64,000 bases of DNA, from NCBI GenBank assembly GCA_035265665.1, contig DATFOK010000005.1, forward strand, positions 15,230 through 79,229, read 5' to 3'. The first letter of the stretch is position 1; each line of letters opens with the position of its first letter. A program made the position numbers and the translations under genes. Below the pieces are notes generated by a model. That model had not been told where the DNA came from. It saw only the letters and a list, made by a program, of their open reading frames with translations, and made no database searches. This document shows positions 1 to 8,907 of the stretch, piece after piece. The stretch is from DASUPK01 sp035265665. Lineage in GTDB: Bacteria; Actinomycetota; Thermoleophilia; Solirubrobacterales; 70-9.

Positions 1-2748
1 CATGTTCTTGCCGAAGCGGGGGCCGAGAGAGCGGTAGTTGGGCTTGACTCGGTAGGAGACGAGCTCTGCCTCGGAACGGACGAAGTCGAGCTCCTTCACG
101 TTGAGCTCGGAGGCGACGACATCGGCGAGTCGCTCGATGGCTGCGCGCTCGTTCTCCGAGGCGACGACCACCGCCTTGCGAAGCGGTTGGCGCAGCTTCA
201 CCTTCGCCTGGGCGCGCGCCGCCCGGCCGAGCTCGATCGTGCGGCGAACCGCGTCCATGCCGTGCTCCAGCTGCCCGTCGACGAAGGCCTCATCGACCTC
301 GGGGAAGTCACAGAGGTGGATCGAGTCGGGATGCTCGCTCGTCCAGCCACCCACCGGACCTTCCAGCACTGGGTCGTCACCGAAGAGCAGGTTCGTGTAG
401 ATGTCCTCGGCGACGAACGGGGTGAACGGGGCGAGCAGCTTGGTGGTCTCGCCGAGGCAGAAGCGCAGCGTCTGTAGCGCTGTGCGGTCCCCATCCCAGA
501 AGCGGCGCCGGCTGAGCCGCACGTACCAGTTGGAGAGCTCCTCGGTGTAGTCGGCGATCGCACGCGCGGCACGGGTGCAGTCGAACCCCTCCATCTGCTC
601 GCGTACCTCGGTGATGGTGCGCTGGAGTCTTGAGACCGCCCAGCGGTCGAGCACGCTGGCCTCTCCGTCTCCGGCGACCCAATCGGGGACGTACGGCAGC
701 TCGCCCGTATCGATGCCCGAGGCGTTGGCGTAGGTCACCCAGAACGCGTAGGTGTTCCAGAGGGTGAGGAGGAAATGCCGGACGGCCTCGCCCACCGTCT
801 CGACCGAGAAGCGGTAGCCCTCCCAGGGCTCCTTCGAGGCGAAGTAGTACCAGCGAAAGGCGTCGGCGCCGTGGCGGTTGATCACGTCCCAAGGCTCGAC
901 CACATTGCCGCGACTCTTCGACATCTTCTGGCCCTCCGGGTCGAGGATCAGCCCGAGGCAGACGACGTTGCGGTAGCTCGAGGTGTCGAAGAGCAGGACC
1001 GCCTCGGCGAGCAGCGTGTAGAACCAGCCGCGGGTCTGGTCGATCGCCTCGCAGATGAAGTCGGCCGGGAAGCGCTCCTCGAACAGGTCCTCGTTCTCGA
1101 ACGGGTAATGGAACTGGGCCCAGGGCATCGAGCCGGAGTCGAACCAGGCGTCGATCACCGAGGCGACGCGGCGCATCGTCCCCTCGCATCCCTCGCGCTC
1201 GCAGGCCCAGCTGACCTCGTCGATGTAGGGGCGGTGCAGGTCGCCCGGGATGTCCTCCGCCCGCTCCCGGATGTCCGCGATCGAACCCGCGCAGAAACGC
1301 TCCTCGCAGTCGGCGTCATCGCACTCCCAGATCGGCAGCGGCGTGCCCCAGTACCGGTCGCGTGAGAGCGCCCAGTCGACGTTGCCCTCGAGCCACTTGC
1401 CGAAGCGGCCGTGCTTGATGTGCTCCGGGTGCCAGCCGATCTCCTCGTTCGCGGCCAGCAGCCGGTCGCGGACCTCGGTGGTCTTCACGTACCAGCTCGC
1501 CTTGGCGTAGTAGAGGAGGGGGGTGTCGCAGCGCCAGCAATGGGGATAGGCGTGCAGATAGGTCTCGGCGCGGAGCAGCTTCCCCTTCGCCTCGAGCGCC
1601 TCGATGATGTCCGGGTCGGCCTCCTTCACGAAGCGGCCGGCGAAGTCCGTGATCCGCTCGTCGAAGCGGCCGCGGTCGTCGACCGGGTTCTGGAGCTTGA
1701 TTCCGTACTGCTCTCCGAGGCGGAAGTCGTCTTCGCCGAAGGCGATCGCGGTGTGCACGAGGCCGGTGCCCTCCTCGGTCGTGACGAAGTCGGCGAGCAG
1801 GACGGTGTGGCCGCGCGGACCGTAGTCGGTGATGTAGTCGAAGGGCGGCTCGTAGGACGTCCCGGCCAGGGCCTCGCCCGGGAAGTGAGCGAGGACCTCG
1901 GCGTCCTCGCCGAGGGCGTGCTCTACCCGGTCGCGCGCCAGCACGAAGACCTCGCCCCTGAGCCTGGCCCGGACATACTCGATCTCCGGCCCCGCGGCGA
2001 CCGCTGCATTGGTGATCAGGGTCCAGGGCGTCGTCGTCCAGACGAGCAGCTGGTCGCCTGGCTCGAGCGGCGACTCCGGGATCTGGTCGCTGGGCGCGGG
2101 CTCGCGGACCGGGAGCTTCACGTAGACGGACGGGTCCTCGACATCGTGGTAGCCCATCGCCACCTCGTGAGAGGAGAGCGCGGTGCCGTCGCGCGGGCAG
2201 TAGGGGACGACCTTGTAGGCCTCGTAGAGCCGTCCTTCGTCCCACATCCGTCGCAGGGCCCACCAGACCGACTCGATGTAGTCGTTTGTCATCGTCACGT
2301 AGGGGTCGTCGAGATCGATCCAGACGCCGATCCGCTCGGTGAGCCGGTTCCACTCCTCGACATACCGGAAGACCGACTCTCGGCAGCGATCGTTGAACTC
2401 AGCGATCCCGTAGTCCTCGATCTCCTCCTTGGAGGTGATCCCGAGCTCTCGCTCGACCTCGAGCTCCACCGGAAGGCCGTGGCAATCCCAGCCCGCCTTC
2501 CGGGGGACGCGGTTGCCGGTCATCGTGCGGAAGCGCGGATAGATGTCCTTGAAGACGCGGGCGAAGACGTGGTGCGAGCCCGGGCGCCCGTTCGCGGTCG
2601 GCGGGCCCTCGTAGAAGCCCCAAAAAGGGGCGGACCCCCGGTTGGCGAGCGAGCGGTGGAAGACGTCGCGCTCCCGCCAGCGCTCCAGGATCCGCTCTTC
2701 GAGCTCGGGAAACGACTGCTTCGGGTCTACGGGTCGGAATCCGGCCAC
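1..2748 (-). CDS. ileS: Isoleucyl-tRNA synthetase, C-terminal end cut off by window edge
   Basis: Class I aminoacyl-tRNA synthetase that charges tRNA-Ile in the cytoplasm. The first 916 codons are inside the window and the C-terminal tRNA-binding part lies beyond base 1. The N-terminus reads SFPELEERILERW, then FWGFYEGPPTANGRPGSHH, where the HIGH-type signature takes the GRPGSHH form seen in actinobacterial and eukaryote-like enzymes. KMSKSRGNVVE lies at about residues 607-617 (913-927 encodes KMSKS). The start is taken as GTG at 2748, because an in-frame TGA (stop of the upstream VOC gene) lies only 18 bases earlier; CTG at 2766 is the only alternative. No clear Shine-Dalgarno precedes it, and a perfect inverted repeat covers the start codon. 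It probably shares a transcript with the VOC gene. Confidence 0.95.
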   Translation of the reverse strand, partial: MAGFRPVDPKQSFPELEERILERWRERDVFHRSLANRGSAPFWGFYEGPPTANGRPGSHHVFARVFKDIYPRFRTMTGNRVPRKAGWDCHGLPVELEVERELGITSKEEIEDYGIAEFNDRCRESVFRYVEEWNRLTERIGVWIDLDDPYVTMTNDYIESVWWALRRMWDEGRLYEAYKVVPYCPRDGTALSSHEVAMGYHDVEDPSVYVKLPVREPAPSDQIPESPLEPGDQLLVWTTTPWTLITNAAVAAGPEIEYVRARLRGEVFVLARDRVEHALGEDAEVLAHFPGEALAGTSYEPPFDYITDYGPRGHTVLLADFVTTEEGTGLVHTAIAFGEDDFRLGEQYGIKLQNPVDDRGRFDERITDFAGRFVKEADPDIIEALEAKGKLLRAETYLHAYPHCWRCDTPLLYYAKASWYVKTTEVRDRLLAANEEIGWHPEHIKHGRFGKWLEGNVDWALSRDRYWGTPLPIWECDDADCEERFCAGSIADIRERAEDIPGDLHRPYIDEVSWACEREGCEGTMRRVASVIDAWFDSGSMPWAQFHYPFENEDLFEERFPADFICEAIDQTRGWFYTLLAEAVLLFDTSSYRNVVCLGLILDPEGQKMSKSRGNVVEPWDVINRHGADAFRWYYFASKEPWEGYRFSVETVGEAVRHFLLTLWNTYAFWVTYANASGIDTGELPYVPDWVAGDGEASVLDRWAVSRLQRTITEVREQMEGFDCTRAARAIADYTEELSNWYVRLSRRRFWDGDRTALQTLRFCLGETTKLLAPFTPFVAEDIYTNLLFGDDPVLEGPVGGWTSEHPDSIHLCDFPEVDEAFVDGQLEHGMDAVRRTIELGRAARAQAKVKLRQPLRKAVVVASENERAAIERLADVVASELNVKELDFVRSEAELVSYRVKPNYRSLGPRFGKNM

Positions 2749-2760
2749 GGGGCCGGATTC
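2737..2760. repeat. Perfect 10-bp inverted repeat covering the ileS start codon
   Basis: GAATCCGGCC and GGCCGGATTC flank a 4-base loop. The first base of the GTG start at 2748-2746 falls in the loop or stem edge. The element sits 7 bases after the stop of the upstream VOC gene. It could be a terminator-like end for that gene, or a hairpin that limits ileS translation. There is no T-run, so a translational effect is more plausible than intrinsic termination. Confidence 0.6.
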
Positions 2761-2766
2761 TGGCAG

Positions 2767-3189
2767 TCAGTCGGGGAGCTTCACCGCGCCGTCCCGCTCG
2801 ATCGTCCAGCGCGGGTTGTGGGCGACCTCCCAGGGATGCCCGTCCGGATCGATGAAGACGCCCGAGTAGCCGCCCCAGAAGGTCTCGGCCGGCTCTCGGC
2901 CGATCGTCGCACCGGCCTTGCGTGCCTCCTCGATCACCTGGTCGACCTCCTCGGTCGAGCTCGTGTTGTAAGCGAGGGTGATGCCTCCCCAGCCGGGCGA
3001 ATCCTTGACGGCGCTGTCCTCGGCCAGCTTCGCGCGATCCCAGAGCGCGACCACCATGCCGCCTGCCTGGAAGAAGGCCACGTCATCTCCTTCCTCGGCG
3101 CCGGTGCTCCAGCCGAGCGCCTCGTAGAAGCGCCGGGCGCGGTCCAGGTCGGAGATGCCTAGGGTGATCAAGCTCAATCGCTGATCCAT
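2767..3189 (-). CDS. VOC (glyoxalase/dioxygenase superfamily) protein
   Basis: A 140-residue single-module vicinal oxygen chelate protein. It opens with the beta-strand pattern LSLITLGISDLDRARRFYEALGW and ends in GVFIDPDGHPWEVAHNP, the usual second half of a VOC repeat with the metal-ligand Glu in WEV. Substrate cannot be told; relatives include glyoxalase-like, bleomycin-resistance-like and extradiol enzymes. It is divergent from the AraC-family gene at 3281, a common regulator-target layout, and lies immediately upstream of ileS in the same reading frame with only a TGA and a few codons between. Confidence 0.85.
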   Translation of the reverse strand: MDQRLSLITLGISDLDRARRFYEALGWSTGAEEGDDVAFFQAGGMVVALWDRAKLAEDSAVKDSPGWGGITLAYNTSSTEEVDQVIEEARKAGATIGREPAETFWGGYSGVFIDPDGHPWEVAHNPRWTIERDGAVKLPD

Positions 3190-3247
3190 GATGGGCTCCT
3201 TTCCGATTGCGGTGGCGGCGACGCTATCCAGCGATCAGTCCCCTGCC

Positions 3248-3274
3248 TTGAACATTTCGGACGTTCGCTAGGTT
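3248..3274 (+). promoter_or_regulatory. Possible promoter of the AraC-family gene
   Basis: TTGAAC (3248-3253) and TAGGTT (3269-3274) are separated by 15 bases, shorter than ideal. The GTG start follows at 3281, so the message may be leaderless. GAAC (3250-3253) and GTTC (3263-3266) form a short inverted repeat inside the spacer that might be an operator. Weak evidence, based on pattern only. Confidence 0.3.
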
Positions 3275-3280
3275 CAGGAC

Positions 3281-4012
3281 GTGAGCTTCTACCGCGAGCT
3301 CGCTCCGTCGCGCGAACTTCATGCGCTGGTCGCCTGCCGGTGGACGCGAGTCGTAGGCGCGGAATCGGCGTCGACGACGCTCGTCCTCCCGGATGGCTGC
3401 GTCGATCTGATCTGGCGCAACGGGGAGCTGCTGCTGGCCGGTCCCGATCGCAGCGCCGTCTCCAGCCCGATCCGTCCAGGTCAGACGATCCTGGGTGTGC
3501 GCCTGCGGCCGGGCGTGGCCGGCGCCGTGCTCGGGATGCCGGCGAGCGAGGTGCTGGACGGGCGCCATCCCCTCGAGGACGTGCTCGGCGGGGACGCCGC
3601 CGAGGCCTCCGAGCGGATCGGCGAGAATGACGAGGAGGAGGTCTTTCGACACGTGGAGCACCTTGTGAGCGCACAGGTCCGGGACAAACGCCCGGACCCG
3701 CTCGTGCTGGCGGCTACGCGCCGCCTCGGCTTCCCCGGCAGCAGAGTCGAGTGGCTCGCCGATGCGCTCGGGATCAGCGAGCGACAGCTGCGTCGCCGCT
3801 TCCATGACGCGGTGGGATACGGGCCGAAGACGCTCGACCGCGTGCTCCGCTTCCGGCGTATGGTCTCGCAGCTGCCGACGATCGTGTCCGGGGAGGTGGA
3901 CCTGGCCCGGACGGCGGCCGATTTCGGATACGCCGACCAGTCCCACATGACCAGGGACTGCGCGCGGCTCTCGGGCATGACGCCCGCGCAGCTCGCCGAG
4001 CGCTGGGAGTGA
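3281..4012 (+). CDS. AraC-family transcriptional regulator with DUF6597-type N-terminus
   Basis: 243 residues. The N-terminal half, with LVLPDGCVDLIWRNGELLLAGP and GVRLRPGVAGAVLG, matches the DUF6597-type sensor domain found before AraC helix-turn-helix domains. The C-terminal roughly 90 residues hold two HTH units: VEWLADALGISERQLRRRF (first recognition helix) and DLARTAADFGYADQSHMTR (second). It is expected to bind DNA as an activator or repressor. It is divergent from the VOC gene at 3189 with a 91-base shared control region, making that gene a likely target. Start is GTG. The ligand is unknown. Confidence 0.88.
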   Translation: MSFYRELAPSRELHALVACRWTRVVGAESASTTLVLPDGCVDLIWRNGELLLAGPDRSAVSSPIRPGQTILGVRLRPGVAGAVLGMPASEVLDGRHPLEDVLGGDAAEASERIGENDEEEVFRHVEHLVSAQVRDKRPDPLVLAATRRLGFPGSRVEWLADALGISERQLRRRFHDAVGYGPKTLDRVLRFRRMVSQLPTIVSGEVDLARTAADFGYADQSHMTRDCARLSGMTPAQLAERWE

Positions 4013-4059
4013 GCTCGTCCAACGGGTTTAGGACCCGCGCTGGCGAGCAGCATGCAGAC

Positions 4060-4278
4060 ATGACGATTGGTTCATCTCTGTTCCTGATCGCGGCCGGGGC
4101 AATCCTGCGGTATGCGGTCAAGGACGAGTGGAAGGCCGTGGACGTCCCGACGGTCGGCCTGATCCTGATGATCGTAGGCGCCTTCGGCCTGGTTCTCGGG
4201 CTCTACCTGACCTTCGTCCGCGGCCGGCCGGATCCGACCTTGGAGGATCCCGCCGCCCCTCCGCGTCGCTACCGCTAG
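4060..4278 (+). CDS. DUF6458-like two-helix membrane protein
   Basis: 72 residues from ATG 4060, beginning MTIGSSLFLIAAGAILRYAV and followed by a second hydrophobic segment, VGLILMIVGAFGLVLGLYLTF. The ending is charged and proline-rich. This layout (two membrane helices, short basic tail) fits the small DUF6458 proteins common in Actinobacteria; function unknown. An upstream GTG-type start at 4009 would add 17 residues overlapping the AraC gene and is less likely because the conserved part begins at MTIG. Confidence 0.75.
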   Translation: MTIGSSLFLIAAGAILRYAVKDEWKAVDVPTVGLILMIVGAFGLVLGLYLTFVRGRPDPTLEDPAAPPRRYR

Positions 4279-4285
4279 CCCGGAG

Positions 4286-4738
4286 CTAGGCAGCCCGGTC
4301 GAGCTTGCGGCAGAGATCGGCGAGCTGGCGCTTCTCGGCCTCGTCGAGCACTCCGAAGGCCTCCCGCACCCGCTCGGCGTGCGCGGGGAAGGCGTGGGTG
4401 ACGAGGTTGTAGCCGGCCTGGGTCAGCGCGACGGCGACCGCTCGGCGATCGCTCTCCAGCCGGCTGCGGTTGACGAAGCCGCGGTTCTCGAGCGTGTCGA
4501 GCACCTCGGTTGCGGTGGCCTTCGAAGCGCCGAGGCGGCGTCGCATGGTCCGCAGCTCCAGACGACCGCCCGCGCTGGTCAGCAGGACGAGCATCGTGAA
4601 TCCGGTCGCGGAGACGCCGATCCTCTCGAGGTCCGCGGCGAGGCGACGGGTGAGGTTCGCCTGTGCTCGGACGAGCGCCTCCAGCGCACGATGAGCAAGC
4701 GGATCGATGGGGCGAATGGGCGTCGCCTCGTCGGTCAC
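4286..4738 (-). CDS. MarR-family transcriptional regulator
   Basis: 150 residues from GTG 4738. A winged helix-turn-helix is visible: LELRTMRRRLGASKATATEVLDTLENRGFVNR, followed by SDRRAVAVALTQAG, the MarR wing with its usual D-R-R pattern. The N- and C-terminal helices would form the dimer interface. It is divergent from the lipoprotein gene at 4781, separated by only 42 bases, so the two promoters overlap and the lipoprotein gene may be regulated by it. The reading frame stays open far upstream, but that extension lies antisense to fumC and is not taken as coding. Confidence 0.88.
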   Translation of the reverse strand: MTDEATPIRPIDPLAHRALEALVRAQANLTRRLAADLERIGVSATGFTMLVLLTSAGGRLELRTMRRRLGASKATATEVLDTLENRGFVNRSRLESDRRAVAVALTQAGYNLVTHAFPAHAERVREAFGVLDEAEKRQLADLCRKLDRAA

Positions 4739-4780
4739 TGGTGAGCAAGGTATGAAGCGCGCCGGACGTACGATCAGGGC

Positions 4781-5248
4781 ATGCTCAAGCGAGTCGCCCC
4801 TGCCCTCGTGGCTGCGGCCATCGGGCTGATCGCCGGATGCGGCAATGGCCAGGACGATCAGGCACCCGCCGTCTGCCTGGTCGGCAACGCGGCCTACCTG
4901 AAGGCTCTGGAGACGGCACCGGCGCCGGTCCTGCTGGGAAGCACGACACCGATCTCCGACTGCCTCGTCCCGCAGCAGGACGGGGGACAGCTCGCCAGCA
5001 TCGGCCAGGAGCTGATCGTCGCGGCCACAAAGCTGAACGGAGAGGCCCGACGCGACCCCGGGGGGCCCGCGTCGGTCGAGCTCGGCTATCTGATTGGGGC
5101 GGCGAGCAAGGGGGCCGATTCGATCCACACCGACCTGATCAGACGGCTCAACTCCTCGGCGCACTTCAGCGAGACCGGCGGAGCATTGCCGGCCAGCTTG
5201 GAGCGCGGCTTCGGGCGCGGCTACGCAGCCGGCCAGCGCACCGGCTAG
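4781..5248 (+). CDS. Putative lipoprotein of unknown function
   Basis: 155 residues with a lipoprotein signal: MLKRVAPALVAAAIGLIAGC, lipobox IAGC with Cys20 as the predicted acylation site. The mature part has two further Cys residues (about 33 and 61) that could form a disulfide, and no domain that I recognise. It lies 15 bases upstream of fumC and may be cotranscribed with it. The divergent MarR gene may control it. Confidence 0.7.
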   Translation: MLKRVAPALVAAAIGLIAGCGNGQDDQAPAVCLVGNAAYLKALETAPAPVLLGSTTPISDCLVPQQDGGQLASIGQELIVAATKLNGEARRDPGGPASVELGYLIGAASKGADSIHTDLIRRLNSSAHFSETGGALPASLERGFGRGYAAGQRTG

Positions 5249-5263
5249 GTAGCCTCCGGGACA

Positions 5264-6589
5264 ATGGAGGCGAAGACCACCGATCAGCTCTGGGGCGGCG
5301 AAACCACGAAGGCGGTCGAGAACTTCCAGATCTCGGGTCACCCGATACCGGCGCCGGTGATCCACTGGCTCGGCCGGATCAAGGCCGCCGCCGCACGCGC
5401 CAATGCGGAACTCGGCAACCTCGACGAGGAGCTGGCGGAGCGGATCGCCAAGGCGGGCGAAGAGGTCGCCAACGGCGAGCACGACGAGCAGTTCCCGATC
5501 GACGTCTTCCAGACCGGATCCGGCACGTCCTCGAACATGAACGCCAACGAGGTCATCGCCGAGCTCGCCGGCGACGAGGCGCACCCCAACGACCACGTCA
5601 ACATGGGGCAGTCCTCGAACGACGTCTTCCCCTCGGCCGTTCACCTCGCCGCCCTGGGCGAGGTTCACTCCGACCTCTTGCCCGCGCTCGACGAGCTGCG
5701 CACGGCGTTGGAGCGCAAGGCCGACGAGTTCGCCGAGCTCGTCAAGGCCGGGCGCACGCACCTGATGGATGCCGTCCCAGTCACGCTTGGCCAGGAGTTC
5801 TCCGGATATGCCGCCCAGATCCGCCTCGGGGCCGAGCGGGTGCGCTCCACCCTCGGCCGCGTCGGCCAGATCCCGCTCGGTGGCACGGCGACCGGCACCG
5901 GCCTCAACACCCATCCGGAGTTCGCCGCCAGGGTCCGCGAGAAGCTCAGCGCCGACACCGGCCTAGACATCTCGGAGCCCGCCGACCCCTTCGAGGCGCA
6001 GGGCAACCGCGATGCCCTGGTGGAGCTCTCCGGCGCGCTCAAGACCGTCGCCGTATCGCTGCTCAAGATCGCCAACGACCTGGCCCTGATGGGCTCCGGG
6101 CCGCGCGCCGGCCTTGCCGAGGTGGTGCTGCCCGAGCTGCAGAAGGGCTCGTCGATCATGCCGGGCAAGGTCAATCCGGTGGTCCCGGAGGTGGTGATCC
6201 AGGTGGCCGACCAGGTGATCGGCAACGACACCGCAATCACCATGGCGGGGAGCCAGGGCCAGTTCGAGCTCAACGTGCGGGTGCCGCTGATCGCCCGCAA
6301 CCTGCTCGATTCGATCAAGCTGCTGGCCGCGGCGGGGCGTACGCTCGACCGGAAGTGCGTCAGTGGGATCGAGGCGAACGAGGAAATGCTGGGGCGGCAC
6401 GCCGAGGCGACGCTCGCGACCGCAACCGCGCTCAATCCGCACATCGGCTACGACCGCGCCACCGAGATCGTCAAGGAGGCACACGCTTCCGGCCGGCCGC
6501 TGAGGGAGGTGGCTCGTGAGATGGGCGTCGACGAGGAGATCCTCGACAAGGCCCTCGACCATCGAAGGATGGCGCGCCCGCACGACTGA
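5264..6589 (+). CDS. fumC: Fumarate hydratase, class II
   Basis: 441 residues, full length for class II fumarases. It interconverts fumarate and L-malate in the TCA cycle as a cytoplasmic homotetramer. Visible family signatures are TGSGTSSNMNANEV, HVNMGQSSND, AGRTHLMDAVPVTLGQE with the catalytic His, and the superfamily signature GSSIMPGKVNPV carrying the catalytic serine loop. The aspartase/fumarase split is called from the TG-S-G-T-SSNMN pattern and close overall match to FumC. The start ATG lies 15 bases after the lipoprotein stop. The next gene overlaps its 3' end. Confidence 0.96.
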   Translation: MEAKTTDQLWGGETTKAVENFQISGHPIPAPVIHWLGRIKAAAARANAELGNLDEELAERIAKAGEEVANGEHDEQFPIDVFQTGSGTSSNMNANEVIAELAGDEAHPNDHVNMGQSSNDVFPSAVHLAALGEVHSDLLPALDELRTALERKADEFAELVKAGRTHLMDAVPVTLGQEFSGYAAQIRLGAERVRSTLGRVGQIPLGGTATGTGLNTHPEFAARVREKLSADTGLDISEPADPFEAQGNRDALVELSGALKTVAVSLLKIANDLALMGSGPRAGLAEVVLPELQKGSSIMPGKVNPVVPEVVIQVADQVIGNDTAITMAGSQGQFELNVRVPLIARNLLDSIKLLAAAGRTLDRKCVSGIEANEEMLGRHAEATLATATALNPHIGYDRATEIVKEAHASGRPLREVAREMGVDEEILDKALDHRRMARPHD

Positions 6590-8186
6590 GGCGCGGGGGG
6601 AGGTCCTGCGGGCGGCCGCGGTCGGCGCCGTCGCCGCGGGGGTCGGGCTCTGGCTTGCGATCGTCGTGCGGCAGATCGTCGACGGCGGCTTCTACTCGGA
6701 TGACTGGGCGCTCCAGTGGGAGTGGGACAACTTCGGGTTCTCGGGGGCTATTGACCGGCAGTTCGACTTCCTCGGCAGCAAGCCGCTCCTCGCCTACCTG
6801 CTGATCGGCTCGTACGAGGTGCTCGGGACCGATCCCGCCGTCCACCACCTCGTCGCCGCGCTGCTCACGCTGGGCTGCGCGGTCGGCTTCTACTTCGTGC
6901 TTCGTGGGCTTCGCTTCCAGACGCGGGACGCAATCCCGATCGCGCTGCTGGCGCTGCTCTTCCCGTGGGCCACCTCGGTGAGGCTGTGGCCCACCGCAGC
7001 CCTCAACAACTTCGCGGTCCTGCTGCTCTTCGCCGGCTTTCTGATCGCCCTGCGCGGCCTCCGCGTCGAGGGGTCACGCGGTCTGCTGATCCACCTCGCG
7101 GCGACCGCCTGCTACGTGGCGAGCATCCTCGTCTACGAGGTCACCACCGGGCTCGCGCTGTTCGCCTGGATCGCGTACGCCTGGCTCCGCGGGCGGCGCG
7201 CCGCGCTCCCCCGGATGGCGATGGACATCCCGGCGGTCGCGGCGGCGGCGCTCTACACGGGGGAACACACCAACAAGCACGTCGAAACCCTCGGCGAGCA
7301 GCTCCGGCACGTGCTCGACATCGCGCGCGACGGCGCCGACGTGATCGCCGGCGCGCTGTTCCCCGTCTCGATCCCGGCGGACATCTCGCCCTGGGTGACC
7401 GCGATCGTGCTCGGCGGCGCGCTGGCGGTGCTCATCGCCGCCGCGCTGCGCTCGCGGTCTCGCGCCGAGGCGGCGTCTGGGATCCGCTGGCCGGTCGTGG
7501 CGGCCGTCGCGGTCGCGGGTCTCGCGCTCTCCTGGGCGATCTACGTCCCGCAGGCCTTCTACACGCCGACCTTCCGCGGGATCGAGGACCGGGTCAACAT
7601 CGTCGCGCTCTATCCCGCCGCGGTGCTCGTCTGGGCGGTGCTGCGCGCGGCCGGTTCGCTCTCCCGGCGCAACGGCTACCAGCTCGCCGTCACGGGCGCG
7701 ATCGCCGTGGGCATCGGCTACTGGATCCAGGACTTCCGCCAGCAGGACGACTGGCTGCGCTCCACCGAGATCCAGCCAGGGGTGCTGGCGGCGGTCGAGC
7801 GCGCCCACCCGCACGAGGGCGCGGTGGTCCTGGTCTTCGGCTATCCGGCGGAGACCGCGCGCGGCGTGCCCGTCCTGAACACGAACTACGACCTCAAGCC
7901 CGCGGCGCGCCTAGTGACGTCGAGCGACATCGACACGTACCCCGTGTTCGCCGGGTCCAAGTTGCGCTGCTCTCCCAAGGGCATCGCCATTGACTACCTG
8001 GCGACGCCGCTCTACCAGAGGATCAGCGTCACCGAGGAGGGCACCGCGAAGCTGCAGCCCTACTCGAACGTCATGTTCGTCGACGTCGCGGGGGGACGGC
8101 ACGAGTTGATCCGCTCACGCGCGCAATGCATGCGCGCCGTGGCCGCATACCCACCCGGCCCGTGGCTGGATCGCTCCGGAAGCTGA
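6516..8186 (+). CDS. Polytopic membrane protein, possible GT-C-type
   Basis: About 556 residues with roughly ten hydrophobic segments and a C-terminal soluble tail. A first membrane helix follows a basic N-terminus, then an acidic loop FYSDDWALQWEW with paired acidic residues, as in the first loop of GT-C glycosyltransferases. That resemblance is architectural only; I do not recognise the family. The start is uncertain: GTG 6516 overlaps fumC by 74 bases, and no good ATG exists before the first helix. The C-terminal part after about residue 440 looks extracytoplasmic. Confidence 0.65.
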   Translation: MRWASTRRSSTRPSTIEGWRARTTEARGEVLRAAAVGAVAAGVGLWLAIVVRQIVDGGFYSDDWALQWEWDNFGFSGAIDRQFDFLGSKPLLAYLLIGSYEVLGTDPAVHHLVAALLTLGCAVGFYFVLRGLRFQTRDAIPIALLALLFPWATSVRLWPTAALNNFAVLLLFAGFLIALRGLRVEGSRGLLIHLAATACYVASILVYEVTTGLALFAWIAYAWLRGRRAALPRMAMDIPAVAAAALYTGEHTNKHVETLGEQLRHVLDIARDGADVIAGALFPVSIPADISPWVTAIVLGGALAVLIAAALRSRSRAEAASGIRWPVVAAVAVAGLALSWAIYVPQAFYTPTFRGIEDRVNIVALYPAAVLVWAVLRAAGSLSRRNGYQLAVTGAIAVGIGYWIQDFRQQDDWLRSTEIQPGVLAAVERAHPHEGAVVLVFGYPAETARGVPVLNTNYDLKPAARLVTSSDIDTYPVFAGSKLRCSPKGIAIDYLATPLYQRISVTEEGTAKLQPYSNVMFVDVAGGRHELIRSRAQCMRAVAAYPPGPWLDRSGS

Positions 8187-8265
8187 CCCGGGCGACCTCC
8201 GCGTCGCTTCTTCGGGGCGCTCCTCGGTGAGCTCGCGGACGCGTAATGCCTGGGTAACCCTTCTG

Positions 8266-8907
8266 ATGATGCCGAGATCAGGTCGACCGGATAACACCGA
8301 GCTCTTACGCACGGTCCGCTCCGCCGACATTCGCGATGTGCGAGTGCTGGATGCGATTGCTCGCGTCCCGCGCGGCGAGTTCGTGCCCGTGGAGACGGCG
8401 GGGAGCGCGTACTACGACGAGCCGATCCCGATCGCGCACGGGCAGGTGACAACGCAGCCGTCGCTGGTAGCCCGCATGGTCGAGGCGCTGAGCCTCACCG
8501 GACCAGAGCGGGTGCTGGAGATCGGTACCGGGCTCGGCTGGCAGACGGCGTTGCTGGCGACTCTTGCCGAAAGGGTGTGGAGTGTCGAGCGCTTCGCAGA
8601 CCTCGCTGAGGAAGCAAGAAGGAACCTCGCCGCGCAGGGCATCCCGAACGCCGAAGTCGCGGTCGCCGACGGTCGCGAGGGGTTTGCCGAGCACGCCCCC
8701 TATGACGCGATCGTCGTCTCTGCTGCCTCGCCGGAGGTGCCGTCGCCGCTGGGGGAGCAGCTGGCGGACGGGGGTCGACTCGTTCAGCCCATGGGGACCG
8801 GGGGCGACGAGCAGGTGATTCTGTTCGAGAAGGAATCGGGCGAGCTGCGCCCGCGGCGCACTCTCACTCTCGCTCGCTTCGTGAAACTGGTCAGCCCTGG
8901 AAGGTGA
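8266..8907 (+). CDS. pcm: Protein-L-isoaspartate O-methyltransferase
   Basis: About 213 residues from ATG 8266. It methylates the alpha-carboxyl of isoaspartyl residues with SAM to start repair of aged proteins. The family pattern is clear: VLDAIARVPRGEFVP, then QPSLVARMVEAL (usual Q-PS/T-V-A-M), the SAM-binding glycine motif VLEIGTGLGWQTALLA, and DAIVVSAASPEVP in place of the common D-I-V-T-A-A-P-P. A GTG at 8227 would add 13 residues with no family similarity. Its 3' end overlaps the convergent aldehyde dehydrogenase gene by 17 bases. Confidence 0.88.
   Translation: MMPRSGRPDNTELLRTVRSADIRDVRVLDAIARVPRGEFVPVETAGSAYYDEPIPIAHGQVTTQPSLVARMVEALSLTGPERVLEIGTGLGWQTALLATLAERVWSVERFADLAEEARRNLAAQGIPNAEVAVADGREGFAEHAPYDAIVVSAASPEVPSPLGEQLADGGRLVQPMGTGGDEQVILFEKESGELRPRRTLTLARFVKLVSPGR

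Noticed and set aside
2749..2766. T-box riboswitch before ileS
   Set aside because: Only 18 bases separate the VOC stop and the ileS start; there is no T-box sequence or specifier loop.
1411..3162. Long plus-strand frame of 583 codons opposite ileS
   Set aside because: Composition is that of a complementary frame of high-GC coding DNA; no domain, and ileS motifs on the other strand are unmistakable.
4286..5914. MarR frame extended to 542 codons
   Set aside because: The upstream 390 codons lie antisense to fumC and the lipoprotein and show no similarity; the MarR domain begins at GTG 4738.
6516..6589. Frameshift or fusion between fumC and the next membrane protein
   Set aside because: fumC is complete with its normal C-terminus, so the overlap more likely reflects an uncertain start of the second gene.
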